In this document: positions 20,619 through 32,096 of the stretch, in pieces
Position numbering within the stretch: the stretch's first letter is position 1
How the letters are laid out: the number at the start of each line of letters is the position of its first letter
Assembly (NCBI GenBank): GCA_958510825.1
Contig: OY294047.1
Location: 51,939,365 to 52,003,364, forward strand
Source of the DNA: Brachypterus glaber
Lineage: Eukaryota; Arthropoda; Insecta; Coleoptera; Kateretidae
Direction of reading: 5' to 3'
Length of the DNA: 64,000 nucleotides
Program-made: the position numbers and the translations under genes
The notes under the pieces: generated by a model
What the model saw: the letters and a program-made list of their open reading frames with translations, nothing else
What the model was told of the DNA's origin: nothing
Database searches by the model: none

Positions 20619-21092
20619 TAACTTTTGAACCGCGTAGTATATCAACTTGAAATTTTTGAAACGTAGATAACATAACTCAAATAATTTTTTGGTATATATT
20701 TTATAAGTTTAGGGGACACAATGGTCAGAGGGGGCCAGGGGTGATTTTTTTTAATGGAAAGGGGGACGTGTCATACATGATTTTAAAGCTTATTCAATTC
20801 TCTATTTGTCCACATATTTTTTATTTTTTCGGGGCAATTTATGGGGTTGAAAATTGGACTTTTCGTCAAAATTTCTTTAAAAAAATCTAACAATTGTATT
20901 ATGCAAATACGTCAATTATACTTTTAAACTTTGTCGTCGAATAGAGAATTTGATGAGCTTTAAAATGATGTATCACAAGACCCCCTCTCCATTTCAAAAA
21001 ATGTTCTCCCTTGTGCCCCTAAGCATATCAAATATATACCAAAAAACTATTTGTGTTTTCAAGTTGATATATTAAGCCGTTCAAAAGTTCAA
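20619..21092. mobile_element. Foldback repeat, copy 1
   Basis: The left arm AACTTTTGAACCGCGTAGTA, TATCAACTTGAAATTTTTG, and later CTTTAAAATGATG-type words are mirrored on the right (TTTTCAAGTTGATATATTAAG, CGTTCAAAAGTT). Inner G-rich AGAGGGGGCCAGGGGTGA pairs with AAGACCCCCTCTCC-like sequence. A second foldback of this family lies at 55086-55683 and a half copy at 43580-43877. Confidence 0.7.
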
Positions 21093-21949
21093 TAAACGGG
21101 AAGAATACAATTATGACAAAAAATATACCTTAAACGCTTAAAAAAAAAACTAAAAATCAACCAATAAAAATACAGGACGTATATGTCGGGCGCATAAAGC
21201 GCCTGTTTCATAATAATATCTGGTAGATATCTGGGCTTGAGTTAAGCTTTTGTATTTTTTGGACAATAATATCTACACGATAAATAAAGGCAATTGATGA
21301 ATTTTCGGCCCCCTTCGGACAGCTGTGGGCGAAACAAAACATTCCGCCCCCCCTTTTTCCGGACATCAAATTTTTGCACGTGTTCCGGTTACCAAAAACA
21401 ATACACATTCCGATGAACATTGAAAATCGTTGTCCAAGTTCTAAGAGATTGTACACTGATGAAAAAAAAATACACAGGGCCTGAATTGTCACGGGATCCT
21501 GTTAAATTGTGTAAAAATGTGTAATTTTAACACTGTTTTTGTATCTTAGATTTTTCATTTCAAAATTTATTAATTATTTCAAATGAATACTAAAAAAAAA
21601 TCTGGTCGGGTCAACCAGATTAATATTTGAAAACGGAACAACAATTTTTTTGGTTGCTCTAACCAGAAATCTGACAAGACAAATTATATAACTTACCAAG
21701 TCCTTAAAAAAGTTTTGTTTCTGGTAGAGCACTAGATATGAAAATTTCGTTGTATTTTTAATACTGAATGTTATTTGTTAATACATATTTTTTATTTATA
21801 TCGCCACCATTGGTATTTAATACTTTACTTGTGATATTAAATACTACCATGTGTATTGTATACAATATGTTGTCATACTAACATAGTAACGTGCTGGTAC
21901 ATTTGTATCCCCACGCAACATGTGTTTATTAATACTGTAACATCGGTAA
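21093..21949. other. Unassigned stretch
   Basis: Contains GGGCGCATAAAGCGCC (near 21187) and C/G-rich GGCCCCCTTCGGACAGC near 21308. No gene recognised. From about 21600 it may be the left arm of the old foldback described next. Confidence 0.35.
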
Positions 21950-22018
21950 ATAATACTAAAATTTTGATTAGTAATAATACAGAGAAAAGTAAAAAAAGGA
22001 TCGATTATTTTGTATGTA

Positions 22019-22409
22019 CACGGAAAAAAAAATTATAGCTAGGAGCGCTATAACACACATACCAAGCAAATTATAATCGCTTATTATATAAATACAAGGC
22101 TTTCTCTTACAATTATGGCAGTCAGTGTAAAAATTTATATGAAATACTTTAATTGTTTAGTGAATAATAAAATATAACAAATAGTATGTCATTTATAGCT
22201 TAAATAGATTTAATTATTGTCCGTGCTAATAATTTTTATAATATAATAAAATTTCTGTAAATTTATAATAGTGCCTGTAATAAATATAATCGTGTCTGTA
22301 ATATATATAATCGTTTCCCTTATAATCTATAGCTTAAATCACTATAATTTGCCACTGTTACCAAATATCTTATAATGTATAGCGCAGAGCCCACTAATTT
22401 CTTTCCGTG
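22019..22409 (+). mobile_element. CACGG MITE, copy 1 (31-bp internal deletion)
   Basis: Terminal CACGGAAA / TTTCCGTG, flanked by TA on both sides (22017-22018, 22410-22411). Body words: ATTATAGCTAGGAGCGCTAT, GGCAGTCAGTGTAAAAA, AGCGCAGAGCCCACTAA. Compared with the other three copies it lacks about 31 bases (TTTATTTTTAACATTATTAG region). TA duplication and short termini suit a Tc1/mariner-type MITE. Copies: 34561, 42447, 58043. Confidence 0.85.
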
Positions 22410-22450
22410 TAATTGTGTAATTGTGTGTGGTTGCAATCTTTATATTATTA

Positions 22451-22716
22451 CATAGAAAAAACGGATTCCTTGAACCAAGGTCACGTGTCTTTGGATATGT
22501 TCAAAGCCATATTCTCTTGTTTCAAGGCTGACATTTTCTTGAACCAAAGTCAATGTCCTTGAATAAAGAGCACGGGGTTTGGAATAAAAATCCGCGCTCT
22601 TTATTCAAGGACATTGACTTTGGTTCAAGAAAATGCCAGCCTTGAAACAAGAGAATATGGCTTTGAACATTTCCAAAGACACGTGTCCTTGGTTCAAGGA
22701 GTCCGTTTTTTCTATG
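22451..22716. mobile_element. 266-bp near-perfect palindrome with TA flanks
   Basis: CATAGAAAAAACGGATTCC at the left and its mirror at the right, TA on both sides (22449-22450, 22717-22718). The arms stay complementary almost to the centre (GGACATTGACTTTGGTTC / GAACCAAAGTCAATGTCC). A decayed relative lies at 41060-41273. Probable mariner-type MITE. Confidence 0.85.
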
Positions 22717-22790
22717 TACTAATCAAAATTTTGGTATTATTTACCGATTGTTAATTTTTTTAAGTACTGTAACATACTTTCAACTAGATC

Positions 22791-24377
22791 AGTAATACAA
22801 CTTAACAACAATTCAGGGTAGTTTGAGTGGTTTTGCAGTGGTTTTGTGTAGGGTACTACCTACCTACCCTAAAAAACCCGCCTATCCAGTGCTGTAGTTT
22901 CTGGATAACACAACTGGTTGTATTGTTTCCCCTTACCAGATCTGGTTTCAGCGAACTTGCATAATGGAAGGATAGCTTTAAAAAAATGTCACTTTTTTGC
23001 TGGAAAGTAAAGAACTAGTCTAGTTCAACTAGTTGTTAAATAGTTTTTGCGTATTAAAGATCAATTACATAAAATATTCTCAATGTTTTGGTCCTTCACC
23101 TTTTATGGTAATCCTAGATAAGTACTTTCAAATCGCTTTTATAATCTTAACGATCTCCATTTTTATTTACTTTTCATTTCAACAACTTGGTGGCTGCGTT
23201 GATCGATTATGGATTTTTATTCCTATTTGACACGAAACAATAATTTGCCGTCTATAAAACCCAAAGAACTTTTACCTCAAGAAGTAATTTCAGACCAATG
23301 TTTATGAAGGTGTCATCTTTTTGTTTGTTTATTTACTAACAGAAACGCGATACAGCTTTGTGGTGTAAAATGTAGATGTCGCTAGTCGACCTTCAGGCTA
23401 CCTAGTAGCGATGTTGCGTAGTTTTCACGTTATCATAAATTCAAATCATTATATTTAATTAAAAATGTAAAAAACTTTATTGTGTATACTATAATTATGT
23501 TTAATATTATAGTATATTGAAATCTATTAAAATTAAACTACTAGTTCATATAAAACTCATACAGAACTAATGTTTCTTAAAATTTACAATAAAATATCCA
23601 AAGTATATGTTTCCAATCGGCAACACTGTACCCCTGTCATTTATTTTACGACATTTGACTGTGAGTTTACACATTCTTTCTCTCTCTTTGCGCGTACTAA
23701 GTGTAAACAATAGTCACTCCCCACCAGCCCCTCACCGTAGTTGGTTCACGCTTCAAACAAAGCATACGGTAGATTTCATCATGTTCCTTCTTGAGGTAAA
23801 AGTTTTTTGATAAAACCCTTCTTTTAGCACTTATATCTGCTTCTTTAAAAGTTGTACAGAAACATGTCTTCCAAATTTAACAAAAACTATAAAAAAAGTT
23901 CCTAAACAAAATTGGTCAAAGCTTTTTTTTAGTCGTTAATTTTTTTCTCGGAAAAAAATTGTATTTTTAGGCTACGGCCCTTAGGCAGCTATATCCTTTT
24001 AAAAACAGCTCCATTGCAGTCATTTTATGTCCTATTTTCTCGCAACTTTTTATGTTTTGATGTAGAATCGCCCTGTATATTATGAAAACAAATATATGAA
24101 CTATTCTAGAGGTACCAAAAGTAATAACTTTTATCAATATTTGGCTTTTGGCACGTTCCCTTTTATGTATTTTACTATTTATCCATAGCCCACTAAAAAT
24201 AATGACTTTCTTACTTAAGGCATAAATTAACGTTAATTAATTCTTAACAGTAATAACGACACGTTTTAACGCCGCAAAAATCGTCTCGTAGGATAATTTG
24301 GAGAGATTAGAACCAGATAGCTCTTTAAAAGTTCAAAGTTAATGAGCTTGGTTAAGAATATTTTCATTTTAAGCTAA
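22791..24377. other. Unassigned stretch
   Basis: About 1.6 kb without a repeat family seen elsewhere in the window. Two small open frames (23033-23230 and 23607-23810) show no motif. TGTAGATGTCGCTAGTCGAC near 23370 is unusually GC-balanced. It may be unique sequence. Confidence 0.35.
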
Positions 24378-24602
24378 AAAGTTTTAATTAAACCTCAGAT
24401 AAGCACAGTTGCAGATTTTCTTCCGGCTAAAACGCAAAATAAGCTTAAACTGTACCCTTTCTTGACTGGTGGTAATATTTTTAAATGGAGAGCAGTCCAA
24501 TACGTTAGGCAACATGAATTTAGGTCTTCAATACCAACCCAAAAAGAAAATGCTCTAAAAATATTATATTTGGATTTTATCAAAGTGCAACAAAAAATGT
24601 GA
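24378..24602 (+). pseudogene. Unrecognised coding-like open frame, possible exon or transposon relic
   Basis: A plus-strand frame of 74 codons without an ATG start reads DFLPAKTQNKLKLYPFL, then GGNIFKWRAVQYVRQHEF, then PTQKENALKILYLDFIK and stops at 24600-24602. The balanced mix of W, R, Q, H, E and K is unlike the F/I/N/K translations that random AT-rich sequence gives. TTAATTAAACCTCAG at 24384-24398 resembles a splice acceptor just before ATA AGC. I do not recognise the family. Confidence 0.3.
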
Positions 24603-24990
24603 ATGATATGCAAAATTATTAAAGAATACATAGAATAGCTTATTAAACACAAAAACAAGTACAAAATCTTCACACACAACGGTATTATCAATGACTGTCA
24701 AATTAAGAAGTAGGTCATAAGTTCCCTAGGAAACTTTAGACCTACTGTACACATAGCTGTGTTATAAAAATAAAAAAAATAGGTGGCTGTTTGCAAAAAA
24801 TAAGTTGTGATGGAAGGGTGCAAGGGGGTTAAAATTTTGATAACTTTTTTTAACCAAAATTTGCAAAATAAAAAATAAAAATATTTATGATGTTACAGTG
24901 TATAGGTAATAGACATAAATTTATCTAATAAACTTTATAAAATATTCACAACAAGTAATTCCCAGCCTACGAGATCCGTTTACGTTAGTA
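24603..24990. other. Unassigned stretch
   Basis: No feature recognised. GGTGCAAGGGGGTTAAAATT near 24815 resembles the G-rich phrase of the microsatellite-associated repeats. Confidence 0.35.
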
Positions 24991-25127
24991 CAGGGTGGCC
25001 CATAAGTCACTTTACCGTTTAAAAATTGAATAACTTTTTTGTTTGTCAACTTTTTTAATATTTATTTTTACAATTTTACAATATAGAGTACAAGAAATTG
25101 TTTTTTTTTTAACTATGTATGAAAAAT

Positions 25128-25202
25128 CATGCTTTGAAATGACGTCCATTTTCCGCTTTGCAAGCACGAGTTCTTTTCAAGCTCTTTTCCATGACCACTC
25201 TT
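25128..25202 (-). pseudogene. Transposase C-terminal remnant, left arm
   Basis: Minus-strand codons read VVMEKSLKRTRACKAENG then RHF and end at a TGA after KA. The pattern MEN-x-KR-x-RAC-x-NGRHL is typical of the last helix of Tc1/mariner-like transposases in insects. Only about 24 codons remain. Confidence 0.5.
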
Positions 25203-25238
25203 AACATGTCTGGCTAAAGCTATTGGATAGTCCTGCAC

Positions 25239-26108
25239 TGTAAAAACTGCATGTAAAATAATGTAAAAATACATGAATTTACATAGTACGGAATAGTAAA
25301 TTTACTATTCTGGACTATGCATAATTCATGAATTTATGTAAAAGAATGTAAAATAATGTAAAAGAATGTAAAATAATGTAAAAAAATATATTTACATTGA
25401 TTTACATGATTTTACAATGTCGGGCTATGTTATTTTAAGATTGCGCGTGCGCTTGGGACAATAACCAAGAGGCGTCGCATCATGAGACAGACCGTTTAAT
25501 ATTGTTATTGTTAGAGAGATAGCGACGCATGCTGCCAGGTTAAAGTGTTAAAAAAGGTAAATATTATTTATGTACGATATTTAAATGCTTTATTTGTGGT
25601 CTAAAATTTACGTTCATTATAAATTACGATCTTTATCAACCAATAGATCTTTAAATAAAGATGTAAGCAGTTTATACTCGTACTAAGGGTGCAAATTGTT
25701 TGGTTTATTAATCCAAATGAAATTCACGCTACGATATTTCAAAAAATCTTTAAAACAGAGACTTTTAAAAGTGTAAAAAAAGGTAAATATTATTAATGTA
25801 CGATATTTAAATGCTTTATTTGTGGTCTAAAATTTACGTTCATTATAAATTACGATCTTTATCAACCAATAGATCTTTAAATAAAGATGTAAGCAGTTTA
25901 TAAAAAATCTTTAACACAGAGACTTGTAATTTGGAACAAACATTTTCTAAGTAGTAAATATTTTTTTTTCAAATTTCAAGTCCAAACCATTCTGGACTAT
26001 GTAATTTTTAGCGTTCCGGTCTATGCAAAATATTACCATTCTGGACTATGTAATTTTTACCGTTCCGGTCTGTGCAAAATATGTAATTTAATGTAATTTA
26101 TTTTTACC
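25239..26108. mobile_element. Nested MITE-like insertion, CACTGTAAAAA ends, with a direct duplication inside
   Basis: The left end is CACTGTAAAAACTG and the right end TTTTTACCGTG; TG occurs on both sides. Inside are (ATGTAAAAGAATGTAAAATA)-type tandem words at 25325-25390 and a direct duplication of about 125 bases (25543-25674 and 25768-25902) that includes CGATATTTAAATGCTTTATT. TTCTGGACTATG and GTTCCGGTCTATG words recur near both ends. Confidence 0.55.
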
Positions 26109-26214
26109 GTGTGGGCTTGTTGACAATCACCCAATCCTTCAGGAAGCCTCAAAGACCTTGAGGGGGAGAAATTCACGGGATGCACGACCCTAGACGGAAC
26201 CAAACCATACATGT

Positions 26215-26306
26215 TTAGAGCTGTTATGGAAAATGTCGTGAAAAGAGCCCGTGCTTGCAAAGCAGAAAATGGACGTCATCTAAAAGACATGATTTTTTAC
26301 ACCTAG
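26215..26306 (+). pseudogene. Transposase C-terminal remnant, right arm
   Basis: The plus-strand frame reads AVMENVVKRARACKAENG, then RHLKDMIFYT and TAG. It is the better-preserved partner of the left-arm remnant. Catalytic DDE residues are absent. In an intact element this sequence would be the end of the transposase that binds the CAGGGTG termini. Confidence 0.55.
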
Positions 26307-26425
26307 TTAAAAAAGAATCCATTTTCTTTACTCTACATATTGTGGAAAAAATAAATAAAAAAAATTGAGAAACAAAAAAGTTATTTAATTTTTAAATGGT
26401 TAAGTGACTTATGGGTCACCCTGTA

Positions 26426-26926
26426 TTTAATAGAATAACATTTCCAGACGTAACTTCGCGGATTTGGGTTAAACACGCCATTATTTGCATTCTTTAGTCA
26501 ATGTAGAGAATCTCTACTAGAGATGGGTAAAATTTTTAATTGACCTTACGTTTGAGGCTGCCAATAAAGTTACTCCATCTTCAGAACGGTGGCCATAAAG
26601 ACATTTTAGTCGGTGCCTAAAGTTTTTTTTTCTGCGCATCCAAATCTTTGGTTTTACCCTGATGGCAGTCATTATTATTTTCTTACTCACTAATAATTCT
26701 ATCTATGTCAGATGCGCCATTTTTAACGCTATTTTTTAATCTTAAAACCATTAAAATTTTTAGTTTCTAGGGATTTTTGTTATAGTTGGTAATATATCCA
26801 ACCCCAATCTGGCAATTTAAAATTTCGCCAAAAAAATAGGATTCAAAATGGATGCCAACTACGTTAGTCACTCGCGCAGAATTACGGCCTTTTCTCTTCC
26901 TTTAAATCATTGCTATTTTAAAATAA
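26426..26926. other. Unassigned stretch
   Basis: No recurrent repeat or gene recognised. Confidence 0.35.
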
Positions 26927-27137
26927 CAGCCACACAAAAAAAGAAAAGTGTCTTGATGTGGGGACGAGACACATATATTCCTATGTATTTTGATGCGCTG
27001 AATCTGAATCCGCCATTAGAATAGGTCCAACAGGTCTTGGTCTAACCTCAAAAAACACAAGCAAAACGGGCCCTTTCAGCGATTTTAAAAAGTCTTGTCC
27101 CCAGATCAAGACACTTTTCTTTTTTTGTGTGGCTGTG
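26927..27137. mobile_element. Small TWA-type MITE (CACAGCC family)
   Basis: CAGCCACACAAAAAAAGAAA at the left and its mirror at the right, arms of about 40 bases, TAA flanks (26924-26926, 27138-27140). The interior shares ATATTCCTATGTATTTT and GCTGAATCTGAATC with the 994-bp element at 50298. The three-base TAA/TTA duplication is the PIF/Harbinger habit. Confidence 0.7.
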
Positions 27138-27169
27138 TAATTAATTATCAATAAATTGGTTTTGTACTA

Positions 27170-27477
27170 CACTGAAAAAAGGGTCTATTTGAGGAAAAAA
27201 ATTATTTCTTTACCATTTTTGCTTGTATGGCAAATTAAAATTATTTTAAGAAAAATCCTCACAGTTCGGCCAAAGAAACAACAGTTTTGAATGCTACATT
27301 CTCTTGTATTGATATTTGAGCACAGCTCTAAATTCTCTTACATCAAAGCCCAATTATTTTTGTAACTTAAAATAGTCTCATAACTTTGACCCAATAGAAA
27401 ATATAAGAAACCTTTTACAAAGAGTTCGAGTAAAAGTCATCTTCATTTGTTTCAAATGATCGTTTTTTTTTTCAGTG
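27170..27477. mobile_element. CACTGAAAAAA MITE with TA duplication
   Basis: CACTGAAAAAA at the left, TTTTTTTTCAGTG at the right, TA on both sides (27168-27169, 27478-27479). The inner arms show only weak complementarity (GGGTCTATTTGAGG / CAAATGATCG). 308 bp, non-coding, Tc1/mariner-type by its flanks. Confidence 0.7.
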
Positions 27478-27479
27478 TA

Positions 27480-29007
27480 GGGTAATTTAATTTCGGCTTA
27501 GTTTTTTCTTTGATTCTTAATCTATTTTTGCTGAAAACTATGTCAAAGCGTTTTTGAAATATCGTAGTGTAAAGTGATATTTTTACACGAACTATAGCAC
27601 AAGCTGCCAAGGCCTTCGCCAAAATTTAAAAAATCCAGACGGAATTTTTTTAATAAAAAACAATTTAAATTTAGGTATTAGCAAATTTTCATAAAATAAC
27701 AATAAACCAGACTTTTATCATGGATTTATAAGGTTTTTAATAAAGTTCCGATCTCTAAATCAAACTCTTGAACAATATTTTCAGCATGTTTCCGGGTTCA
27801 AAAAGGCCCAAAATTGCCATTTTTAGCCCTATTTATCTCAAACAACATACGCAAAGGTTTTGCTAATAAAATAAAAATTATATTTTTTATTAATTAAAAT
27901 AAACCTACACATCTCTATTTCCTAGTCAAAGGTAGGGATCGACCTACGGAAAGGACATCATGGCAAAGCATTTTATGCAAAACGTTCGCGGTATGTTTGT
28001 TATAAATATCAACAAACATTTCCTCGGGCTCTGCTTAATTTATACAACAATTACCGACTCGAGGTTGTTGCCTCCAAAAGGCTTTTGTTTATAATATCCG
28101 CATGCGGTTTGGACCGCGACGAATTTTACGGTTGGATGAATGTTTTTCGTTACTTTGTCCTAAATCTCACTATTTTTAAAAAACTACAATCGGGGAGATA
28201 CATTTTTAGTTAAAATTACCACTGAATTCAGAAAATATGGGACATGTATAATGTTTAGTCCCAACAGTCCCAAGATTTTCGGGCAGTTCTCCATCCTACC
28301 CTACCCCTAGCCAACTTTTTATTTAAACTAATGTATTTTTATCCAGTCCACGTGGACTGATTTTAGACCCTATCCAATCATATTTCACAAAAATATTTAT
28401 TGGACCGGCTTTAATTTGTTTTATTTGTGTTCTGTGCTTTCAGCTATGTAAGATAAATCGTATTTAATATAATAACATTTAATTACGTCCCTATCTCACA
28501 TTAATCTGTTTTAAATGTAAACATTCTACTATAAATGTGACACCGACTATACCTCTTCTTTCATAAAATACGCTTTTTCCCAACTCTCTCCAATACGCTC
28601 TCGTTTGTAACTTTATCCACATTTCAACAAACTTCTTATTTGTCTTAATCTATTCTAAAAAATATCTAACGGATATTTTTTTCCTCTTTCAAGATGATGT
28701 GCGAACAAATTCTAACATTCTAATTAATTTTAAGACGCCATATTTAGTTTTTTATTTTCTTTTTAATTTACAGCGTCCACTCAAATTAAAAATAGCGTCG
28801 CGATGCATCCGTTGCATCGATTTTTTGGCGGATATACAAAGCGTGTAGCTGTCAAAAATAAAATATTAAGTATAAAAAATATTTAGTACGATGAACTTCT
28901 AGTTTAAAAATAAAAATTTTAGGTGTCCTAGATTTTGTTTCGTAATTTTGGTTTTTATCAAAATGATTTTGTAAATTTGTCATGGTTTTTATGCAGTAGG
29001 GAAGTTC
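27480..29007. other. Longest stretch with no repeat recognised
   Basis: About 1.5 kb. 27895-28140 is GC-balanced (GTTGTTGCCTCCAAAAGGC, GGTTTGGACCGCGACGAA), yet frames close quickly on both strands. No hairpins or family members were found, so this is the best candidate for unique sequence in the window. No gene can be supported. Confidence 0.4.
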
Positions 29008-29152
29008 AATAGTATACTGCCGAGCTATGAAAGATCCCCGTATCTCCATTTGTAGCATACCAGCGTATTCAAAATATTACACCGAGTTGACGTGAAAACG
29101 TTGCTATGCGTCAAATGGAGATACGGGGGTCTTTCATAGGACGGCAGTATAG
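29008..29152. repeat. Inverted repeat
   Basis: TATACTGCCGAGCTATGAAAG with CCCCGTATCTCCATTTG is mirrored by CAAATGGAGATACGGGGG and CTTTCATAGGACGGCAGTATA. Arms of about 40 bases; a small MITE-like foldback. Confidence 0.75.
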
Positions 29153-29280
29153 GAAGAATTATTACTTTGCGATAGTTTGTAGTATTTAATTTTTCCAGTT
29201 ATACCAACATACATAATATCTTCTGTTTCATTCATTATGCAACTAAACAACACTGCATTGTTGTCAAGTTAGCTTTATTT

Positions 29281-29450
29281 ATTTCTTGTCGAGGGGCAAG
29301 ACACAGGGGCGGTTTTCGTCCCTTCGAGAGGCAATATGAGGCGATATCAGAGGCGATAGACGATATGCAGGCGATATCGGGCGATATTGATTAATGTAAA
29401 AGGCGATATTTCGTCCCGCAAATGGAGAGTGACTTGCCCCTCATTTCTTG
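29281..29450. mobile_element. 154-bp MITE with 8-bp target duplication and GGCGATAT repeats
   Basis: ATTTCTTG occurs at 29281-29288 and 29443-29450. Between them the ends are TCGAGGGGCAAG and CTTGCCCCTC. The interior repeats GGCGATAT or close variants at least five times (29339-29410). Inverted ends plus an exact 8-bp duplication fit hAT-type (or another 8-bp) transposition. Confidence 0.75.
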
Positions 29451-30532
29451 TATTTTGTATCAAAAAACGGTGGTCGCCATGATTCCGGCCGTTTGGATCG
29501 ACGGAAAAAAAAAACAAAACGGGATATTATTCAGTATTAAAGTCCCTATAGCCCGAACTAAAAAATAACAAAATGGCGGACGGTTATGTTTCAAAATGTT
29601 TGAACATTTTTGACCCCATAATCCATCAATTTTCACTATGAATATATCGCTTAATAGTCAGCCTAATGAAAAAAAAAAGCCGCAAAAAGTATTTTTTATG
29701 ATTTTTTCAGACCTAATGCTAGTTATCAGTCCCCATTATAAATGAAAAAAGTAAAGTACCTTTAATTTTCAAAAATATTTATATTTTTTTATTATTGAAA
29801 CCTGTTTAGCATCTCAGAGTTCATAAAACCATCTTATTTTCCACACCGTGAATGTTTGAGTTGCACTCCTGGCCTGCCAGATAAACAAATTAACGATGGG
29901 AAAAATTGATTGTTTATTTTTATGAGGTTATGTTTACTAAAACGGTATGCAACGCTATTTGTGCTGCTTTTAAAAGTTTTTTTTTTAAGTTGTTTTAATA
30001 AAGAACCTATAGACATATAGGATTTTTAAGGGGTCATTCTACCTTCAAAATTTAAAAATGTTTTGTTTTTAACATTTTTTTATATAGATTGAAAAAAGAT
30101 ATTGTGAAATTTTACAATAAATTTGGTTTTAATGATTTATACACTGAAAGACTATAAACTGATATTTTTTGCTTTAGTTTGTTTTAAATTTAGATTATTT
30201 TGACATATTTGCTTAAATCATGTTCTTAAATTGCATATGTTACGTATGTTGTTTAAGCACCCTACCGTTTATAAAAATAATCTAAATTTAAAACCAATAA
30301 GTATTAGATATTTATAGATTTTCAGCCATATTGCGCAATAACTTAGCCCCTATTAAAACATTACCTAAATCACTTTAGAACCCCTTGGATTAGATTTCCA
30401 AAATTAGTTTGAAATTGCGGAAATAAAAGTTTGAGGTTTACCCCATCTGGTATGTTCAATTTTGACTGGTTCGCCCCAAAATATCGTATACATCGTGTTA
30501 CAAAAATCTCATGACAATTCTTTATTATACCG
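29451..30532. other. Unassigned AT-rich stretch
   Basis: An open frame at 29834-30016 and its neighbours show no motif. ATTTAGATTATTTTGACATA and AAAAATAATCTAAATTTAAA near 30190 and 30277 form a weak inverted pair. Confidence 0.35.
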
Positions 30533-31187
30533 TCAACGGGGGTGAAACCGGTCAAAACTTGCTGTTGTTTGGGTTTTTTTCGGTTTTCTTACAAAAATAA
30601 AAATCCAAAAAAAAATATATGGTAAAGCTTGAAGTTTTGAGCATTTATAACTGTCAACACTGTCAAAATAACCACAGTATTTTTTATATTTTTTTTTTGG
30701 GGTGGTCGGTTTCACCCCGTACTAGGGGGGTGCAACCGATCACCTCTTTCATTTCACGTATATTTGACACTAGCAACTTCGAGAGTGAAACCGATCATTT
30801 ATCCTCGTTTTAAAAAAACTTTTTTGTTTTTAAATAAATAAAAAAAGTTAAAATACTAGTAAAAAACGTGTATTTGTTATCAAAAAGGTACATATTATCT
30901 TAAACTTAAAAGTTATTATCATCTGTGACTCTGCACAACCAAACTTTTTCACAAGTTTCCAAAAACTACTTTTTTTACACCTCTAAAACAACCTACGCAT
31001 CTCGACAGACAGACAAAATAAACCTTCTTCGTGCCCGTTCTCGTAAAGACTTTTTATATATATTTCCTGCAGTAACTTGTTGACTTTCGCCGCGTGTGAC
31101 TGCTGTATACTACCAGTACTAAAAACATTAGCCAAAATATACGTGATGATTGGTTTCACACCTGCTGATCGGTTTCACCCCGGTTGA
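30533..31187. mobile_element. Element with repeated GGTTTCACCCC motifs
   Basis: The ends are TCAACGGGGGTGAAACCG and, reversed, TCAACCGGGGTGAAACCG. At least five more copies of the motif in either orientation lie inside: GTCGGTTTCACCCCG near 30703, GTGCAACCGATCAC near 30730, GTGAAACCGATCA near 30784, TGGTTTCACACC near 31151, GATCGGTTTCACCCC near 31168. Terminal plus subterminal repeats suggest transposase binding sites. No coding sequence recognised. Confidence 0.6.
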
Positions 31188-31688
31188 TCTAGTCAAAATT
31201 TAACTTTTTATCCTACTCTTTAGTCTATTGGACGTTTTTGAAATTATCAAAATCAAAAAAGTACAAAAAAAAAGGTCTATTCATATACCGTAAAAAGGAA
31301 AATGAAAATGAAAAACAAAGAAAAACTCTCAAGTAGTTGGAAATTAATTTTCTTTTTGGCCTTAAAATATCCCTGAGAAGATTTAATTGCGTTTTTTGCA
31401 TTATTACCACATGAATTTTGGGACACGCTGTATAATTCGGCACGTGCACTTGATCTATAAATACCCTGTATAATTACGTAATAAATTGGCATTTTAAGGG
31501 TGCACGTAAGTCACAACAAATTTGTGGAATTTCGGAAATGCCATATTTTTAAAATCACGATAAGGGTGGATTAATGGTAAAAATAGGCATTAATTTTACC
31601 AAAATGCATTTAAAATATTTACCTAGGGTTGTAAGCTACAAAAAAATTGAAAATAATGTTTTTTTTTATAAGAAGAAAATAATCATGA
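31188..31688. other. Unassigned stretch
   Basis: Short F/S-rich minus-strand frames reflect GAAAATGAAAATGAAAAAC runs. No gene recognised. Confidence 0.35.
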
Positions 31689-32096
31689 ATGGCGATTTCT
31701 CCCGTTAGATCAGACAGGGACAAAAGTTCTACCCAAAAAGGATAGAAGACATAAATACACTCCCACTTCCACCCAACCAAACAAATTCTGCATTTGTTCT
31801 TTGTTGAACAAATACAATATTTACTTGGCCGGGCGAAAAGTGTAACTATTATTTTTATTAAAGAAATTACTGGCGCCATCTAAATTTTAGTAGAATTATC
31901 TTATTCTACAGATTCACATTAGCTATGTTCGTTCGTGCCGCTCAGTGCTACACTTTCCGGCCAACCAAATAAATACTGTATTTGTTGTATGAAAAACAAA
32001 TACAGTATTTATTTGGTTGGCTGGAAAGTGTAGCACAAATGAGATAGAGGGTATACGTCTTTTGTTTCATAATTCTAGTTATAGAGAGCTCCATTC
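31689..32096 (-). mobile_element. Two-hairpin element, copy 2
   Basis: Reverse orientation relative to 5499-5911: starts AATGGCGATTTCTCCCG, carries both hairpins, ends TAGAGAGCTCCATT. Its first hairpin here is nearly perfect (TACACTTTCCGGCCAACC / GGTTGGCTGGAAAGTGTA). Confidence 0.8.

Larger units (their letters stand above)
21950..22790. mobile_element. Old foldback interrupted by two younger MITEs
   Basis: ACTGTAACATCGGTAAATAA and TACTAAAATTTTGATTAGTA (near 21940-21975) reappear in reverse complement as CTAATCAAAATTTTGGTATT and ATTTACCGATTG (22721-22755). The sequence between is almost wholly occupied by the elements at 22019-22409 and 22451-22716, so both landed inside an existing palindrome. 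Confidence 0.6.
24991..26423. mobile_element. 1.43-kb Tc1/mariner-derived foldback
   Basis: Terminal CAGGGTGGCCCATAAGTCAC and, reversed, CAGGGTGACCCATAAGTCAC, flanked by TA (24989-24990, 26424-26425). The arms contain the last codons of a transposase gene reading outward in both directions (next two entries). The element is thus two inverted 3' ends of one transposon, with the rest lost. A second element (25239-26108) is nested near the middle. Confidence 0.75.
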
